Shown: positions 1-9,290, counted from the first letter of the stretch. The stretch: 64,000 nt of DNA from JBFGFX01 sp965232455 (GCA_965232455.1 OZ246981.1:3286001-3350000), one strand, 5' to 3'. Numbers and translations: made by a program. The notes: generated by a model not told the origin, from the sequence alone.

Positions 1-2400
1 CTCGACCACCTTTCCGAAGAACCGCCGGCCGTTGTTTCCCCGCCCTCGAACGCTCCCGACGTTGACGCAGATACCGACGACAACCGCAGTCAGGCCCTGC
101 TGAAGACGCTCGATCGACTGGCCGGTCCGGACGACATCCGTATCGAGGACACGGGCGTGGAGTGGCTGGTGGTCGACGAAGACGACGCAGCGACGGAAGC
201 CGACAGCCGGCCGCGGGACCCGGAGGCCACCGGATCGATGCGTTGGATCCTGGAGGGATCGGAGGACGACGTCGCCGACGATTCGGCGGTTCCGGAAGTC
301 TCGGATCCGATCGCAACCGACGGCGATCTGGAAACCGCCGAAACAAGCGAGCAATTGGTGCTCGACGAGCAGGCCGTGCTCGAATACGCCGCCCAGTCCG
401 ACGAACCGCGTTACGACGATAACACGCCACTGCCCGACGACTTCGAGGAACAACACAGTTTCACGCCCCCCGACGTTCCGGACGATGCGCCGCAGGACGC
501 GTCGCAGGCTCATTCGACGGATCAGCAGGCGGACGAGCCGGAGGCCGCACTCGAACTCAGCGAACCGGACGAGTGGACAGATCTTCTCGACGAAGTCGCC
601 GCCGCCCCTTCCGTTGACGTGGGCGTCACCCCGGAGACGGCTACGGAACCCGAAACGGATGATCGATTGTCGAAAGCCGGCGATCTGCCGCTCGACGTCG
701 AGGAAGAACTCGCGGCCATCCACGGCGAACTTTCGTCAATGCCCGCCGCCGGGAGCCAGTCCGCGGCCGATGCGTTGCCGCTCGACGACGACGATTTGGA
801 CTTGAGCCTGGACGACGAAACGGCGCCGGCGATGGGACCGGAATCCGAAGCGGCCGTGGTGGCTTCCCAACTCGACGATCTTCTGGAAGCCATGGGCACC
901 AATAAATTCCGCGCCTCGGGTGGCGTCACGGAAGCGCCTGCGGATAACGGCGATATCGAACTCAGCGACGAGGTGCTCAGCCTGGTCGAAGAGACCATCG
1001 TCGAAGAAGCCATGGACGAAACGGCGGATGCCGGGGAGCAGAAGGACACCGCGGAAGCGCCCGCCGAGACCGACGATATCGAGCTCAGCGACGAGGTGCT
1101 CAGCCTGGTCGAAGAAACCATCGTCGAAGAAGCGGCGGACGAGGCGGCGGCGGCCGACGAAACGGCGGCAACCGGAGAGCAGACGGACAACGAGGCCGTT
1201 CCCGCCGAAGCAGGCGCCATCGACGACGAAGCAGCCACGGACGACGCGGAGAGCCAAACCGAGGAACCACCCGCCGACGTCGAAACCGCGGATGCGGCCG
1301 ACCCCGACGGTGATGCCGTCGTCTATGAGGAAACGACCGGGGAATTCGAGCGCGCGATAGCCAAAGCGGAGGGGGCGATACGCGCCGAACTGGCTGAAAC
1401 GGGCAATGAAGGTGCGCCGCTCGAAACCGAGGCTTCCGGGGACGGCGTCGACGAAATTCAGGGGAGTCTCGGCCCCGGAATAAACGACCAGTCCGGGGAA
1501 ACCGACGAAGACGTTGCGGCGGACGGGGAGCGGAAGAGCGACCCCGAGAACGACGTTCCCGAACGGAGTTCAGCCGGAACGGGCGACGACGACGACCTGG
1601 ACGATGAAATCGCGGCAATGACCGGCAACCTGAAAATCGACGCCAACCTGTTGCGCGCAATGAAAGACGAAGATCTGGCCGCCGCGATGGTGGACGAAGA
1701 CGGTTCGCCGATCGTCGAAACCATCGTCATGGAAGGCGACTTCGTCAGGGGCGCGGTCGAGCTCGACACCGACGAAGGTTCCAGGGCCGAAGAAAAAGCG
1801 GCGCCGCTCGATGTCCAGGATCCGGGGTCGCTGGTCGACACCTACATGTTCAACCGCAACGAAGACGGTCGCGGCGGCCCGTTTTCCGGCAAGCGCGCCG
1901 TCGTCGGAATCATCGTGTTGATTCTGTTGCTGATCGGCCAGTTTGTGCACAACTCACGTGAATCCCTCGCGACGTTCGGTGCGTTCAACCAGACACTCGC
2001 CCCGCTGTATCGAATGTTCGGCAATCCAGTAACGCCAACCTGGGACATCAAGGGCTGGCAGTTCGAGGCGACGAACGGCAGCACAAGCGAAGACAACAGT
2101 CTGCTCACGATATATTCGCGAATCTCGAACCGGGCGCAGCAGCAGCTGCCCTACCCGCTCGTGCACGTTTCGCTGACGGACCGCTACGAAGAAATCGTCG
2201 GCAGCCGCGTTCTCGAACCCAACGAATACCTCGCGGGCGACGTCGATCCGAGCCGCCCGGTAGCCGCCGGGGACAATTTTACGGCGGTGATCACGGTCGC
2301 GTCACCGTCACCGGAAGCCACCGGCTTCAAGCTGAACGTCTGCTACCGGGTTACCCCCGGCCGGGTCCGCTGTGCAATCGAAGACTTCAAAGCGCCGTGA
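1..2400 (+). CDS. DUF3426-type membrane protein, C-terminal part (5' end outside window)
   Basis: The reading frame is open from the first base of the window, so the true start lies to the left; the GTG at 157 is only an internal codon. What is visible is about 600 residues of very acidic, Ala/Glu/Asp-rich low-complexity sequence, a single hydrophobic membrane segment (VVGIIVLILLLIGQF, coded near 1899-1943), and a roughly 150-residue extracytoplasmic C-terminal domain typical of DUF3426 proteins. Family members usually begin with an MJ0042-type zinc ribbon, which would be upstream. An 18-residue motif beginning ELSDEVLSLVEET occurs twice, 123 bp apart (about 957 and 1080). The gene overlaps dusB by four bases. 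Function is unknown; it normally sits in the prmA-dusB-fis neighbourhood. Confidence 0.8.
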   Translation, partial: LDHLSEEPPAVVSPPSNAPDVDADTDDNRSQALLKTLDRLAGPDDIRIEDTGVEWLVVDEDDAATEADSRPRDPEATGSMRWILEGSEDDVADDSAVPEVSDPIATDGDLETAETSEQLVLDEQAVLEYAAQSDEPRYDDNTPLPDDFEEQHSFTPPDVPDDAPQDASQAHSTDQQADEPEAALELSEPDEWTDLLDEVAAAPSVDVGVTPETATEPETDDRLSKAGDLPLDVEEELAAIHGELSSMPAAGSQSAADALPLDDDDLDLSLDDETAPAMGPESEAAVVASQLDDLLEAMGTNKFRASGGVTEAPADNGDIELSDEVLSLVEETIVEEAMDETADAGEQKDTAEAPAETDDIELSDEVLSLVEETIVEEAADEAAAADETAATGEQTDNEAVPAEAGAIDDEAATDDAESQTEEPPADVETADAADPDGDAVVYEETTGEFERAIAKAEGAIRAELAETGNEGAPLETEASGDGVDEIQGSLGPGINDQSGETDEDVAADGERKSDPENDVPERSSAGTGDDDDLDDEIAAMTGNLKIDANLLRAMKDEDLAAAMVDEDGSPIVETIVMEGDFVRGAVELDTDEGSRAEEKAAPLDVQDPGSLVDTYMFNRNEDGRGGPFSGKRAVVGIIVLILLLIGQFVHNSRESLATFGAFNQTLAPLYRMFGNPVTPTWDIKGWQFEATNGSTSEDNSLLTIYSRISNRAQQQLPYPLVHVSLTDRYEEIVGSRVLEPNEYLAGDVDPSRPVAAGDNFTAVITVASPSPEATGFKLNVCYRVTPGRVRCAIEDFKAP

Positions 2401-3383
2401 AAATTGGACCGTATACGATCCGTAGCCCGTTTCTGCTGGCGCCCATGGCCGGCATCACGGACGCGCCCTTTCGCCGCCTGTGCCGTCGTTTCGGAGCCGG
2501 CATGACAACGTCCGAGATGACGACGGCGGATACCCGGCTGTGGCAAACCGCCAAATCGCGTCGGCGCCTGAACATCGACAGCGACGCCGAACCCAGAGTC
2601 GTCCAGATCGCGGGCTCCGAGCCCGGGCAGATGGCGCTCGCCGCGCGCGCCTGCGTAGACCGCGGCGCGCAGATCATCGATATCAACATGGGCTGCCCGG
2701 CGAAAAAAGTCTGCCGCAAACTGGCGGGATCGGCGTTAATGAAAGACGAGGATTTGGTTGAATCGATACTCGACGCGGTTGTTGCCGCCGTCGACGTGCC
2801 GGTCACGTTGAAGATGCGCACGGGCTGGGATGCCGAACATCGCAACGGCGTCGAGATCGCGCGCATCGCACAAGCCAGCGGCGTCCAGGCCGTGGCCGTG
2901 CACGGGCGCACGCGCGCGTGTGCGTTCAGAGGTGACGCGGAGTACGAGACGATCGCACGCATCAAGAACGCCGTCACCATCCCCGTTATCGCAAACGGAG
3001 ATATCTCGACTTTGGAGAAGTCGCTTGAGGTTCTTCGCGTAAGCTCAGCGGATGCGGTAATGATTGGCCGGGGTGCGCAGGGACGCCCATGGATTTTCCG
3101 AGAGTTGAATCACTATGTCGAGACCGGTAAACCAATCTCGCCGCTAGATAAAAATGAAGTCCGTGATATTATGCTCGACCACCTTCGCGACCTATACCGG
3201 TTTTATGGGGAGATAACCGGGGTTCGGGTGGCTCGCAAACACTTAAGCTGGTATTGCGCCGGGCTGAGCGATTCAGGTTCTTTTCGCGCCCAGGCGGTGC
3301 GTACAGAAAGCGCTAGCGAGCAGATACGTCTTACACGGGACTATTTTGATCGTCGGAGAGGGACGGACAATTTGGCCGCGTAA
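2397..3383 (+). CDS. dusB: tRNA-dihydrouridine synthase B
   Basis: FMN-dependent enzyme that reduces specific uridines of tRNA to dihydrouridine in the cytoplasm. The 328-residue TIM-barrel protein shows the family signatures: APMAGITDAPFR at the N terminus (FMN site), the catalytic-Cys segment NMGCPAKKV near residue 99, RTGWD, VHGRTR, and the phosphate-binding GRGAQGRPW near residue 223. Length matches E. coli DusB. The start is a GTG overlapping the previous stop in a GTGA arrangement, implying translational coupling. It is followed by fis, the conserved gammaproteobacterial dusB-fis pair in which dusB provides the fis promoter. The last third is noticeably less GC-rich than its surroundings. 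Confidence 0.95.
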   Translation: MKIGPYTIRSPFLLAPMAGITDAPFRRLCRRFGAGMTTSEMTTADTRLWQTAKSRRRLNIDSDAEPRVVQIAGSEPGQMALAARACVDRGAQIIDINMGCPAKKVCRKLAGSALMKDEDLVESILDAVVAAVDVPVTLKMRTGWDAEHRNGVEIARIAQASGVQAVAVHGRTRACAFRGDAEYETIARIKNAVTIPVIANGDISTLEKSLEVLRVSSADAVMIGRGAQGRPWIFRELNHYVETGKPISPLDKNEVRDIMLDHLRDLYRFYGEITGVRVARKHLSWYCAGLSDSGSFRAQAVRTESASEQIRLTRDYFDRRRGTDNLAA

Positions 3384-3467
3384 GCTAAGAATCAGTTGCG
3401 CCTTAACATTGCGGCGACGTGCCCCAAGTCGACGCAAGAACGGCAGCTCTGCAGGATTTCTGACAAC

Positions 3468-3749
3468 GTGGCAAAAACAAAATCGAAAAGAAAGAAAGAC
3501 ACAAAGGCCCTTCGAAACAGCAAGCCGCTCCGGAAACACACCGAGGATGCGCTGCAACAATATTTCACTACCCTAAACGGCGATCGTCCGGGCGATCTGT
3601 ACGATCTCGTGCTTGGTGAAGTGGAAGAACCGCTGTTCCGCGCGGTAATGGACTACACGCAGGGGAATCAAAGCCGGGCGGCCGGCATTCTCGGAATCAA
3701 CCGGGGTACGCTGCGGAAGAAACTCAAAACCTACTCGATCATTCAATGA
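3468..3749 (+). CDS. fis: Fis family nucleoid/transcription factor
   Basis: Small DNA-bending protein of 93 residues that organises the nucleoid and activates stable-RNA promoters. The C-terminal half is a clear Fis helix-turn-helix: YTQGNQSRAAGILGINRGT followed by LRKKLKTY. The N-terminal half has the dimer helices (EEPLFRAVMDY). I chose the GTG at 3468, preceded by AGGA, because the resulting protein matches the usual Fis length (98 residues in E. coli) and begins with a Lys-rich tail; a TTG at 3396 would add 24 atypical residues. It lies 84 bp after dusB and 20 bp before purH, so it is probably cotranscribed with dusB. Confidence 0.93.
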   Translation: MAKTKSKRKKDTKALRNSKPLRKHTEDALQQYFTTLNGDRPGDLYDLVLGEVEEPLFRAVMDYTQGNQSRAAGILGINRGTLRKKLKTYSIIQ

Positions 3750-3769
3750 TCGTAACCTAAGGGCCTTAC

Positions 3770-5320
3770 ATGTTCGAGGTACGTAGAGCGCTCATCAGCG
3801 TTTCTGATAAGCGCGGGCTGATCCCTTTTGCCAGCGGGCTGCACGAACGCGGCGTGGAAATACTGTCCACCGGCGGTACCTGTAAACAAATACGGGACGC
3901 CGGCATCCCGGCGGTCGAGGTTGCGTCGAAAACCGGTTTTCCCGAAATCATGGGTGGCCGCGTCAAGACCTTGCACCCGGTCATCCACGGCGGACTGCTG
4001 GGGCGCCGCGGCCAGGACGAAGATGTCATGGCCGAACACGGTATAGAACCGATCGACCTGCTTGCCGTGAATCTGTACCCGTTCGAGGAGACGATCGATC
4101 GTCCCGATGCAAGTTTGTCCGACGCCATCGAGAATATCGACATCGGCGGCCCGGCGATGATTCGCGCCGCGTCGAAAAACCACGACGGCGTCGCGGTCGT
4201 CGTCGATCCGGCCGATTACGACGAAATCCTGGCAAAGATGACGCGCGACGAACTCACTATCGAGTATCGGCGTACGCTGGCCGCCAAGGCCTTCGCCCAT
4301 ACGGCGAGTTACGACACGGCGATCACCCGCTACCTGTCCAACCCGGACAAGAACGACAAACTCGGTGATCGCTTTTTGTACGCGGGCAGCCAGGTCGATT
4401 CGTTGCGTTATGGCGAAAACCCGCATCAGGAGGCGGCATTTTATCGCGATCAGACGCCGGTCAGCGGCTCGCTTGCCGGCGCCCGCCAGCTGCAGGGCAA
4501 AGAACTGTCCTACAACAATATCGCGGACGGTGATGCCGCCCTCGAGTGTGTGCGGCAATTTGCCGAACCGGCCTGCGTCATCGTCAAACACGCAAACCCT
4601 TGCGGCGTGGCGGTAAGCGACAACGTCCTGAATGCCTATGACCGGGCGTACAGCACCGACCCAACCTCGGCATTTGGCGGTATCATCGCATTCAACGAAA
4701 CGCTTGACGGACCGACGGCACAGGCCATCGTCGACCGTCAGTTCGTCGAAGTGATTATCGCGCCGGACTTTGACGACGGTGCGCTGTCCGCGTTGAGTGC
4801 AAAGAAGAATCTACGCGTCCTGCGTACCGGCGCAGCTGGCGTACAGCACTCCGCGCGTTACGATTTCAAGAAAATCACCGGCGGGCTGTTGGTGCAGACG
4901 ACGGACACCGGTCGAATCGCAGAGAGCGACCTCACGGTCGTCACCGAAAAAACGCCGGACGCCGGGCAGATCAGAGACCTGCTGTTCGCCTGGCAGGTGG
5001 TGAAATACGTTAAGTCGAACGCCATCGTATTCTGCAAGGACCGCATGACGATCGGCATTGGAGCCGGCCAGATGAGTCGTGTTTACAGCACCCGAATTGC
5101 CGCCATCAAAGCCGCGGACGAGGGGCTTTCCGTGAAAAATTCCGTCATGGCGTCAGACGCGTTTTTTCCGTTCCGCGACGGCATCGACGCCGCCGCCGAA
5201 CACGATATTGCAGCGATCATCCAACCCGGCGGTTCGATGCGAGACGACGAGGTCATTGCGGCCGCGAACGAGCACGGCCTTGCGATGGTCTTCACCGGGA
5301 TGCGACATTTCCGACACTAG
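3770..5320 (+). CDS. purH: Bifunctional AICAR transformylase / IMP cyclohydrolase
   Basis: Catalyses the last two steps of de novo purine synthesis: formylation of AICAR with 10-formyl-tetrahydrofolate and ring closure to IMP. The 516-residue protein has the methylglyoxal-synthase-like cyclohydrolase domain at the N terminus (SDKRGL, GGRVKTLHP) and the transformylase domain after about residue 200 (KHANPCGVAV with the catalytic Lys-His, SDAFFPFRDGID, IIQPGGSMRDDE). Length is that of E. coli PurH. ATG at 3770 is preceded by AAGGG. The stop TAG is part of a CTAG followed at once by two hairpins and then purD, the usual partner. Confidence 0.97.
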   Translation: MFEVRRALISVSDKRGLIPFASGLHERGVEILSTGGTCKQIRDAGIPAVEVASKTGFPEIMGGRVKTLHPVIHGGLLGRRGQDEDVMAEHGIEPIDLLAVNLYPFEETIDRPDASLSDAIENIDIGGPAMIRAASKNHDGVAVVVDPADYDEILAKMTRDELTIEYRRTLAAKAFAHTASYDTAITRYLSNPDKNDKLGDRFLYAGSQVDSLRYGENPHQEAAFYRDQTPVSGSLAGARQLQGKELSYNNIADGDAALECVRQFAEPACVIVKHANPCGVAVSDNVLNAYDRAYSTDPTSAFGGIIAFNETLDGPTAQAIVDRQFVEVIIAPDFDDGALSALSAKKNLRVLRTGAAGVQHSARYDFKKITGGLLVQTTDTGRIAESDLTVVTEKTPDAGQIRDLLFAWQVVKYVKSNAIVFCKDRMTIGIGAGQMSRVYSTRIAAIKAADEGLSVKNSVMASDAFFPFRDGIDAAAEHDIAAIIQPGGSMRDDEVIAAANEHGLAMVFTGMRHFRH

Positions 5321-5374
5321 AACCTATCCTAAAATAGGTTCGGAGCCCGTCGGCCGGCGTCGCGGCCGGCCGAC
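5321..5374. promoter_or_regulatory. Two consecutive hairpins between purH and purD
   Basis: Immediately after the purH stop is a perfect 7-bp inverted repeat, AACCTAT (5321-5327) / ATAGGTT (5334-5340), then a perfect 10-bp GC-only stem, GTCGGCCGGC (5349-5358) / GCCGGCCGAC (5365-5374) with a 6-nt loop. Neither is followed by a T tract on the + strand, so an intrinsic terminator is unlikely. An mRNA-stability or attenuation role is possible but unproven. The purD ribosome-binding site begins eight bases further on. Confidence 0.5.
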
Positions 5375-5395
5375 AACCCTTGAGGATTGAGACCG

Positions 5396-6676
5396 TTGAA
5401 AGTACTGATTGTTGGGGGCGGAGGTCGCGAACACGCGCTGGCCTGGAAGTGCGCGCAGTCCGATGCCGTCCGCGAGGTGCTGGTCGCGCCGGGCAACGCC
5501 GGAACGGCCCTGGAAGACCGCGTGCGCAACGTCGACGTTGCCGCTGACGATATCGACGGATTGATTGCGTTCGCCGCGGGAGAAAACATAGACCTGACCA
5601 TCGTCGGGCCGGAGGCGCCTCTGGTCGCGGGTATCGTCGATCGTTTCGAGGCGGCCGGTCTGGCCTGTTTCGGTCCCAGCGCCGCCGCGGCGCGGCTCGA
5701 AGGGTCAAAAGACTTCAGTAAACGCTTCCTCGAGCGGCACAATATCCCGACCGCCGGCTTCCGGAGTTTCACCGACGTCGCTGCGGCAATTCAGTACGTG
5801 AACGACCTTGGCGCGCCGATTGTGGTCAAGGCGGACGGTCTCGCCGCCGGAAAAGGCGTTGTCGTCGCAACAACGATCGATCAGGCCGTCAACGCGGTTC
5901 AGGACATGCTCGGCGCCGGCCAGTTCGGCGACGCCGGCCGCCGTGTCGTCATCGAGGAATACCTCGAGGGCGAGGAGGCCAGTTTCATCGTCATGACTGA
6001 CGGTCGGTCCGTATTGCCGCTCGCGACCTCGCAGGACCACAAGGCGAGAGACAATGGCGACAAGGGGCCCAATACCGGCGGCATGGGCGCCTATTCGCCG
6101 GCGCCGGTGGTAAGCGCTGATCTCGAACGGCGCATCATGAGCGAAATCATCCACCCCACGCTGGACGGCCTCGCGGCCGAGGGTATGCCTTACCGCGGTT
6201 TCTTGTACGCCGGGCTGATGATCGCGGCGGACGGCTCGCCGAGCGTGCTCGAATACAACTGCCGCTTCGGCGATCCGGAGACGCAGCCGATCATGCTGCG
6301 CCTGAACTCCGATCTTGTCGCCCTGTGCCAGTCGGCGCTGGACGGGACGCTCGCCGAGCAGGACGCGAAATGGGATTCGCGCGCCGCTCTCGGCGTCGTA
6401 ATGGCGGCCGGCGGCTATCCGTCGTCTTACGAAAAGGGCCAGGTGATCCACGGACTGGACAGCGTCGGTAGCGAGACCAGCAAAGTTTTCCACGCGGGAA
6501 CGGCGCTCGACGGCGATACGGTGCTCACAAACGGCGGCCGGGTGCTCTGTGTCGTCGCGCTCGGCGACGGCGTGTCGCAAGCGCAGAAAAACGCGTACGA
6601 GGCGCTCGCGAAGATCAGCTGGACCGGCGAGTTTCACCGCGACGACATCGGTTACCGGGCGGTTGCACGGGAGTAA
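5396..6676 (+). CDS. purD: Phosphoribosylamine-glycine ligase (GAR synthetase)
   Basis: ATP-grasp ligase joining glycine to phosphoribosylamine, step two of de novo purine synthesis. Signatures in order: MKVLIVGGGGREHAL at the N terminus, KADGLAAGKGVVVA (ATP-grasp lysine loop, near residue 143), NTGGMGAYSP near 225, and the metal-binding EYNCRFGDPETQ near 285. The 426-residue length is normal. I chose TTG 5396 over TTG 5387 because it begins exactly where PurD proteins begin and lies 10 nt after GAGG. It forms a purine unit with purH; moeA follows 5 bp later. Confidence 0.96.
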   Translation: MKVLIVGGGGREHALAWKCAQSDAVREVLVAPGNAGTALEDRVRNVDVAADDIDGLIAFAAGENIDLTIVGPEAPLVAGIVDRFEAAGLACFGPSAAAARLEGSKDFSKRFLERHNIPTAGFRSFTDVAAAIQYVNDLGAPIVVKADGLAAGKGVVVATTIDQAVNAVQDMLGAGQFGDAGRRVVIEEYLEGEEASFIVMTDGRSVLPLATSQDHKARDNGDKGPNTGGMGAYSPAPVVSADLERRIMSEIIHPTLDGLAAEGMPYRGFLYAGLMIAADGSPSVLEYNCRFGDPETQPIMLRLNSDLVALCQSALDGTLAEQDAKWDSRAALGVVMAAGGYPSSYEKGQVIHGLDSVGSETSKVFHAGTALDGDTVLTNGGRVLCVVALGDGVSQAQKNAYEALAKISWTGEFHRDDIGYRAVARE

Positions 6677-6681
6677 GGCAA

Positions 6682-7890
6682 ATGCTGACTCCGAATGACG
6701 CCGGCAGATTGATCGCAGAATCCATGCCGCTCTTCGAGACGGAGCGCGTATCGCTCTCGGCGGCGGTGGGCCGCGTGCTCCGCCAGACGGTCCGCGCCGA
6801 GCGCGACCAGCCGCCCTTCGACCGGGTCACGATGGACGGCGTCGCAATTCACTTCGCCAGCTTCGCCGATGGGCGCCGCCAGTTTCCGATTGCCTCGACG
6901 CAACACGCCGGCGATCCGATGCGGCCGCTCGACGATCCCGGACGGTGCGCCGAGGTCATGACCGGGAGCGTCTTGCCGGACGGCGCCGACACCGTCGTCC
7001 CTGTGGAGCGTTTGAGCGTCTCGAACGGGGTCGCCACGCTCGACGCGGACTACGAACCCGCGGCCGGCCAATTCATCCACCGACAGGGATCGGATCATCG
7101 GGCGGGCATCAACGTGCTGACGCCGGGTACGACCATCACCGCGATGGACGTCGCCATCCTCGCCTCTTGCGGACTTGCGGAACTCAGCGTCGCGCGAATG
7201 CCCGCCGTGCGGGTGATTTCGACGGGTAACGAACTCGTGCCCGCCGGAGCCGCGATAAGCCCTCACCAGATACGACTGTCCAACGGACCCGCGCTCAAGG
7301 CGATGCTCGAGCAGCAAGGCTTTCATGACAGCAAACACGACCATCTGGTGGACGAACCCGCATTGCTCGAAGACCGCATAGCGGCGCACCTGCAGGCTGC
7401 CGACGTGCTCGTTTTGAGCGGCGGCGTATCCATGGGCAAGGCCGACTTCGTGCCCCAGGTGCTGGAAAAACTCGGCGTGAAACGCAGCTTTCACCGGATC
7501 AGCCAGCGGCCGGGGAAGCCGATGTGGTTCGGAACCGGACCGGACGGCCAGGCGGTGTTTGCGCTGCCGGGCAATCCGGTCTCCTCGATCGTCTGCTGCC
7601 GCCAGTACGTATTACCTGCCCTGTTCGCCGCCTGCGGGCGCGACAAGCGCGCCGCCTGTTTCGCGTCTCTGGACGAGGACGTCAGCTTCAAACCGTCGCT
7701 GACCTGCTTCCTGCCGGTTCGAGTTCACAGCAGCAAAAGCGGGCGCCTGACGGCCTCGCCGGTCCCAACCAATACCTCGGGCGATTTTACGGCGCTCGGC
7801 GGGACGGACGGCTACGTCGAGCTCGCGGCCGATCAGCAGGATTTCGCGGCGGGCAGCGCTGTCCCCTACCATCCCTGGGACGCGCCGTGA
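6682..7890 (+). CDS. moeA: Molybdopterin molybdenumtransferase MoeA family
   Basis: Inserts molybdate into adenylylated molybdopterin to make Mo cofactor. The 402-residue protein shows MoeA landmarks: FDRVTMDGVA (substrate domain) near residue 48, MTGSVLPDGADTVVPVE near 93, the MogA-like fold with STGNEL, SGGVSMGKADFV near 250, and LPGNPVSSIV near 293. ATG 6682 has AAGG just upstream and follows purD by 5 bp, so it is likely read through from purHD. No other cofactor genes (moaA, mogA, mobA) are adjacent. Its product would serve the formate dehydrogenase encoded at the right end of the window, among others. Confidence 0.88.
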   Translation: MLTPNDAGRLIAESMPLFETERVSLSAAVGRVLRQTVRAERDQPPFDRVTMDGVAIHFASFADGRRQFPIASTQHAGDPMRPLDDPGRCAEVMTGSVLPDGADTVVPVERLSVSNGVATLDADYEPAAGQFIHRQGSDHRAGINVLTPGTTITAMDVAILASCGLAELSVARMPAVRVISTGNELVPAGAAISPHQIRLSNGPALKAMLEQQGFHDSKHDHLVDEPALLEDRIAAHLQAADVLVLSGGVSMGKADFVPQVLEKLGVKRSFHRISQRPGKPMWFGTGPDGQAVFALPGNPVSSIVCCRQYVLPALFAACGRDKRAACFASLDEDVSFKPSLTCFLPVRVHSSKSGRLTASPVPTNTSGDFTALGGTDGYVELAADQQDFAAGSAVPYHPWDAP

Positions 7891-7903
7891 TCCGGCGGGA
7901 CCG

Positions 7904-8566
7904 TTAGCTCCCGCCGCGCCGATAGTCCGCCAGATAACTCGGCGCCGGGCGCCCGGCGGGCATCCCCGGGTCCGGGATGGCGACACCGGCCTCCAGAGAC
8001 AGCGGGATCACGCCGGCCCAATAGTCGAGGTCATGGTCTTTTTCGGCATCGACCGGCGCGCCGGCGCGAATCTTGACGCTGGCTTCGTCGATGCGCATTT
8101 TCAACACCGTTGTGGCCCCGACCTCCTTTCTGTTCGGCTGACGGCTATCGTCCCACCGTCCCGGTAGAAGATGGTCCAGCAGCGCCTTGAAAGCCCGCTG
8201 CTTCTCGTCGTCATCGACCACGAGTGTCGCCCTGCCGAATGCGACCAGCGAACGATAGTTCATGGAATGCGAAAATGCCGATCGCGCGAGCACCAGACCG
8301 TCCAGCAGCGTCACGCTCACGCAGACGTCGCGGCCTGCCTCGAAGCTGCTCAACCAGCGACTGGCAACGGCGCCGTGCAGTATGAGTTCGTCTCCGATGC
8401 GTGCGTAAGTCATCGGAATGACCATGACGCCCTCACCCGTATCGAGGCCGACGTGCGCGACAAGCGCTTCATCCAGGATCGAAAACGCCTCGTCGCGATT
8501 GTAGCTTGCGCGCTCGGAATGCCGGCTAATCGACGTCCTGTCCGTTTTTACGAGATTTCCGCCCAC
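7904..8566 (-). CDS. Pyridoxamine 5'-phosphate oxidase-fold (FMN-binding split barrel) protein
   Basis: About 220 residues with the split-barrel flavin/heme fold found in nitroimidazole-resistance (NimA)-like and PPOX-like proteins: an early Leu-rich strand with VAHVGLD, MTYARIGDELILHG, VCVSVTLLDGLVLAR, and NYRSLVAFGRATLV. I chose GTG 8566, preceded by GGGAG, because residues upstream of it (basic, Arg-rich) do not resemble the family. It converges with moeA (13-bp gap). Substrate cannot be told from sequence; a role with FMN or F420-type cofactors, or stress protection, is only family-level knowledge. Confidence 0.7.
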   Translation of the reverse strand: MGGNLVKTDRTSISRHSERASYNRDEAFSILDEALVAHVGLDTGEGVMVIPMTYARIGDELILHGAVASRWLSSFEAGRDVCVSVTLLDGLVLARSAFSHSMNYRSLVAFGRATLVVDDDEKQRAFKALLDHLLPGRWDDSRQPNRKEVGATTVLKMRIDEASVKIRAGAPVDAEKDHDLDYWAGVIPLSLEAGVAIPDPGMPAGRPAPSYLADYRRGGS

Positions 8567-8783
8567 CGTTTTTCTCCCGGAATTGCCAATCAGGATCGAA
8601 TTTACCGGCCGCCAGTCACCGGACCAATAGCCAGTTCCCGTGAATCGGGCTGCGTACAGTCGGCCCCGCCGCCGGACGGACGACGTTCTTTTGCGCCGGC
8701 AGGCCGGCAAGAAAATACGCCGATCGCGCGCATAAACGGTCCGACAGTGCTACCCTTGTTGCTACATGGAACTCAAAAACCAA

Positions 8784-8815
8784 TGGCCGGCCCATTCGCT
8801 CAAAAGGGCCGGCCA
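8784..8815. promoter_or_regulatory. Perfect 10-bp hairpin upstream of doxX
   Basis: TGGCCGGCCC (8784-8793) and GGGCCGGCCA (8806-8815) form a perfect stem with a 12-nt loop, 27 bp before the doxX start. Since the gene on the left is divergent, it lies in the probable 5' leader of doxX rather than at a transcript end. Similar GGCCGGC stems precede purD and the aminotransferase gene. Confidence 0.4.
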
Positions 8816-8842
8816 ACAAGAATAATGGGAGTGTCCAACACC

Positions 8843-9223
8843 ATGAACTTCATGAAACCGTATGCGGAACAAACCTATGCGTTGCTGCGCATCGTCGCCG
8901 GCTTCTTGTTCTTCTGGCACGGCAGTCAGAAGCTGCTTGGCTATCCGCCGGCCAGCTTCGAGGCGCCCTGGCATATTCAATACATCGCGGGTGGCATCGA
9001 ATTGATTGGCGGCGCAATGATCATGATCGGCCTGTTTACCGCGCCCGCCGCCTTTCTCGCGTCCGGCCTCATGGCGGCGGCCTATTGGATGGCGCATTTC
9101 AGCATCGAAAACTGGTTGCCGATCCTGAATCGGGGAGACGCCGCCGTGCTCTACTGCTTCATTTTCCTCTACCTGTCATCGAAAGGCAGCGGGATCTGGA
9201 GTATCGACGCCAGCCGCGGCTAG
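8843..9223 (+). CDS. DoxX family membrane protein
   Basis: 126-residue integral membrane protein with four predicted transmembrane helices: LLRIVAGFLFFWHGSQKLLGY, IAGGIELIGGAMIMIGLFT, AFLASGLMAAAYWMAHF, AAVLYCFIFLYLSS. The R..G..F..HG..K pattern in helix 1 is the DoxX/DoxD family signature. The family includes oxidoreductase subunits and proteins tied to thiol/redox stress, but the biochemical role here is not known. ATG 8843 has GGGAG at a suitable distance; ATG 8825 has none. Much longer readings of this frame to the left (to 8171) overlap the opposite-strand gene and are not convincing. It converges with rho. Confidence 0.85.
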   Translation: MNFMKPYAEQTYALLRIVAGFLFFWHGSQKLLGYPPASFEAPWHIQYIAGGIELIGGAMIMIGLFTAPAAFLASGLMAAAYWMAHFSIENWLPILNRGDAAVLYCFIFLYLSSKGSGIWSIDASRG

Positions 9224-9264
9224 GCGGAAACTGACGCCGTCGCACGGCAACCGTGTGGCGACGA

Positions 9265-9290
9265 GGTCGCCCGTCAGGACGGGCCCTACA
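9265..9290. repeat. REP-like palindrome copy 1
   Basis: GGTCGCCCGTCAGGACGGGCC is a short GC-rich palindrome between the convergent doxX and rho genes. It shares the GTCAGGAC/GGGC core with copies at 46526-46594 and 48793-48820, so a dispersed intergenic repeat family is present. Confidence 0.55.

Noticed and set aside
522..1660. Long minus-strand ORFs opposite the acidic DUF3426 linker
   Set aside because: They arise from the low-complexity GC-rich coding sequence on the other strand (Ser/Ala or Arg-rich translations) and have no gene features.
8171..8842. Upstream extension of the doxX reading frame
   Set aside because: Overlaps the opposite-strand split-barrel gene; only the part after 8843 is DoxX-like and has a ribosome-binding site.
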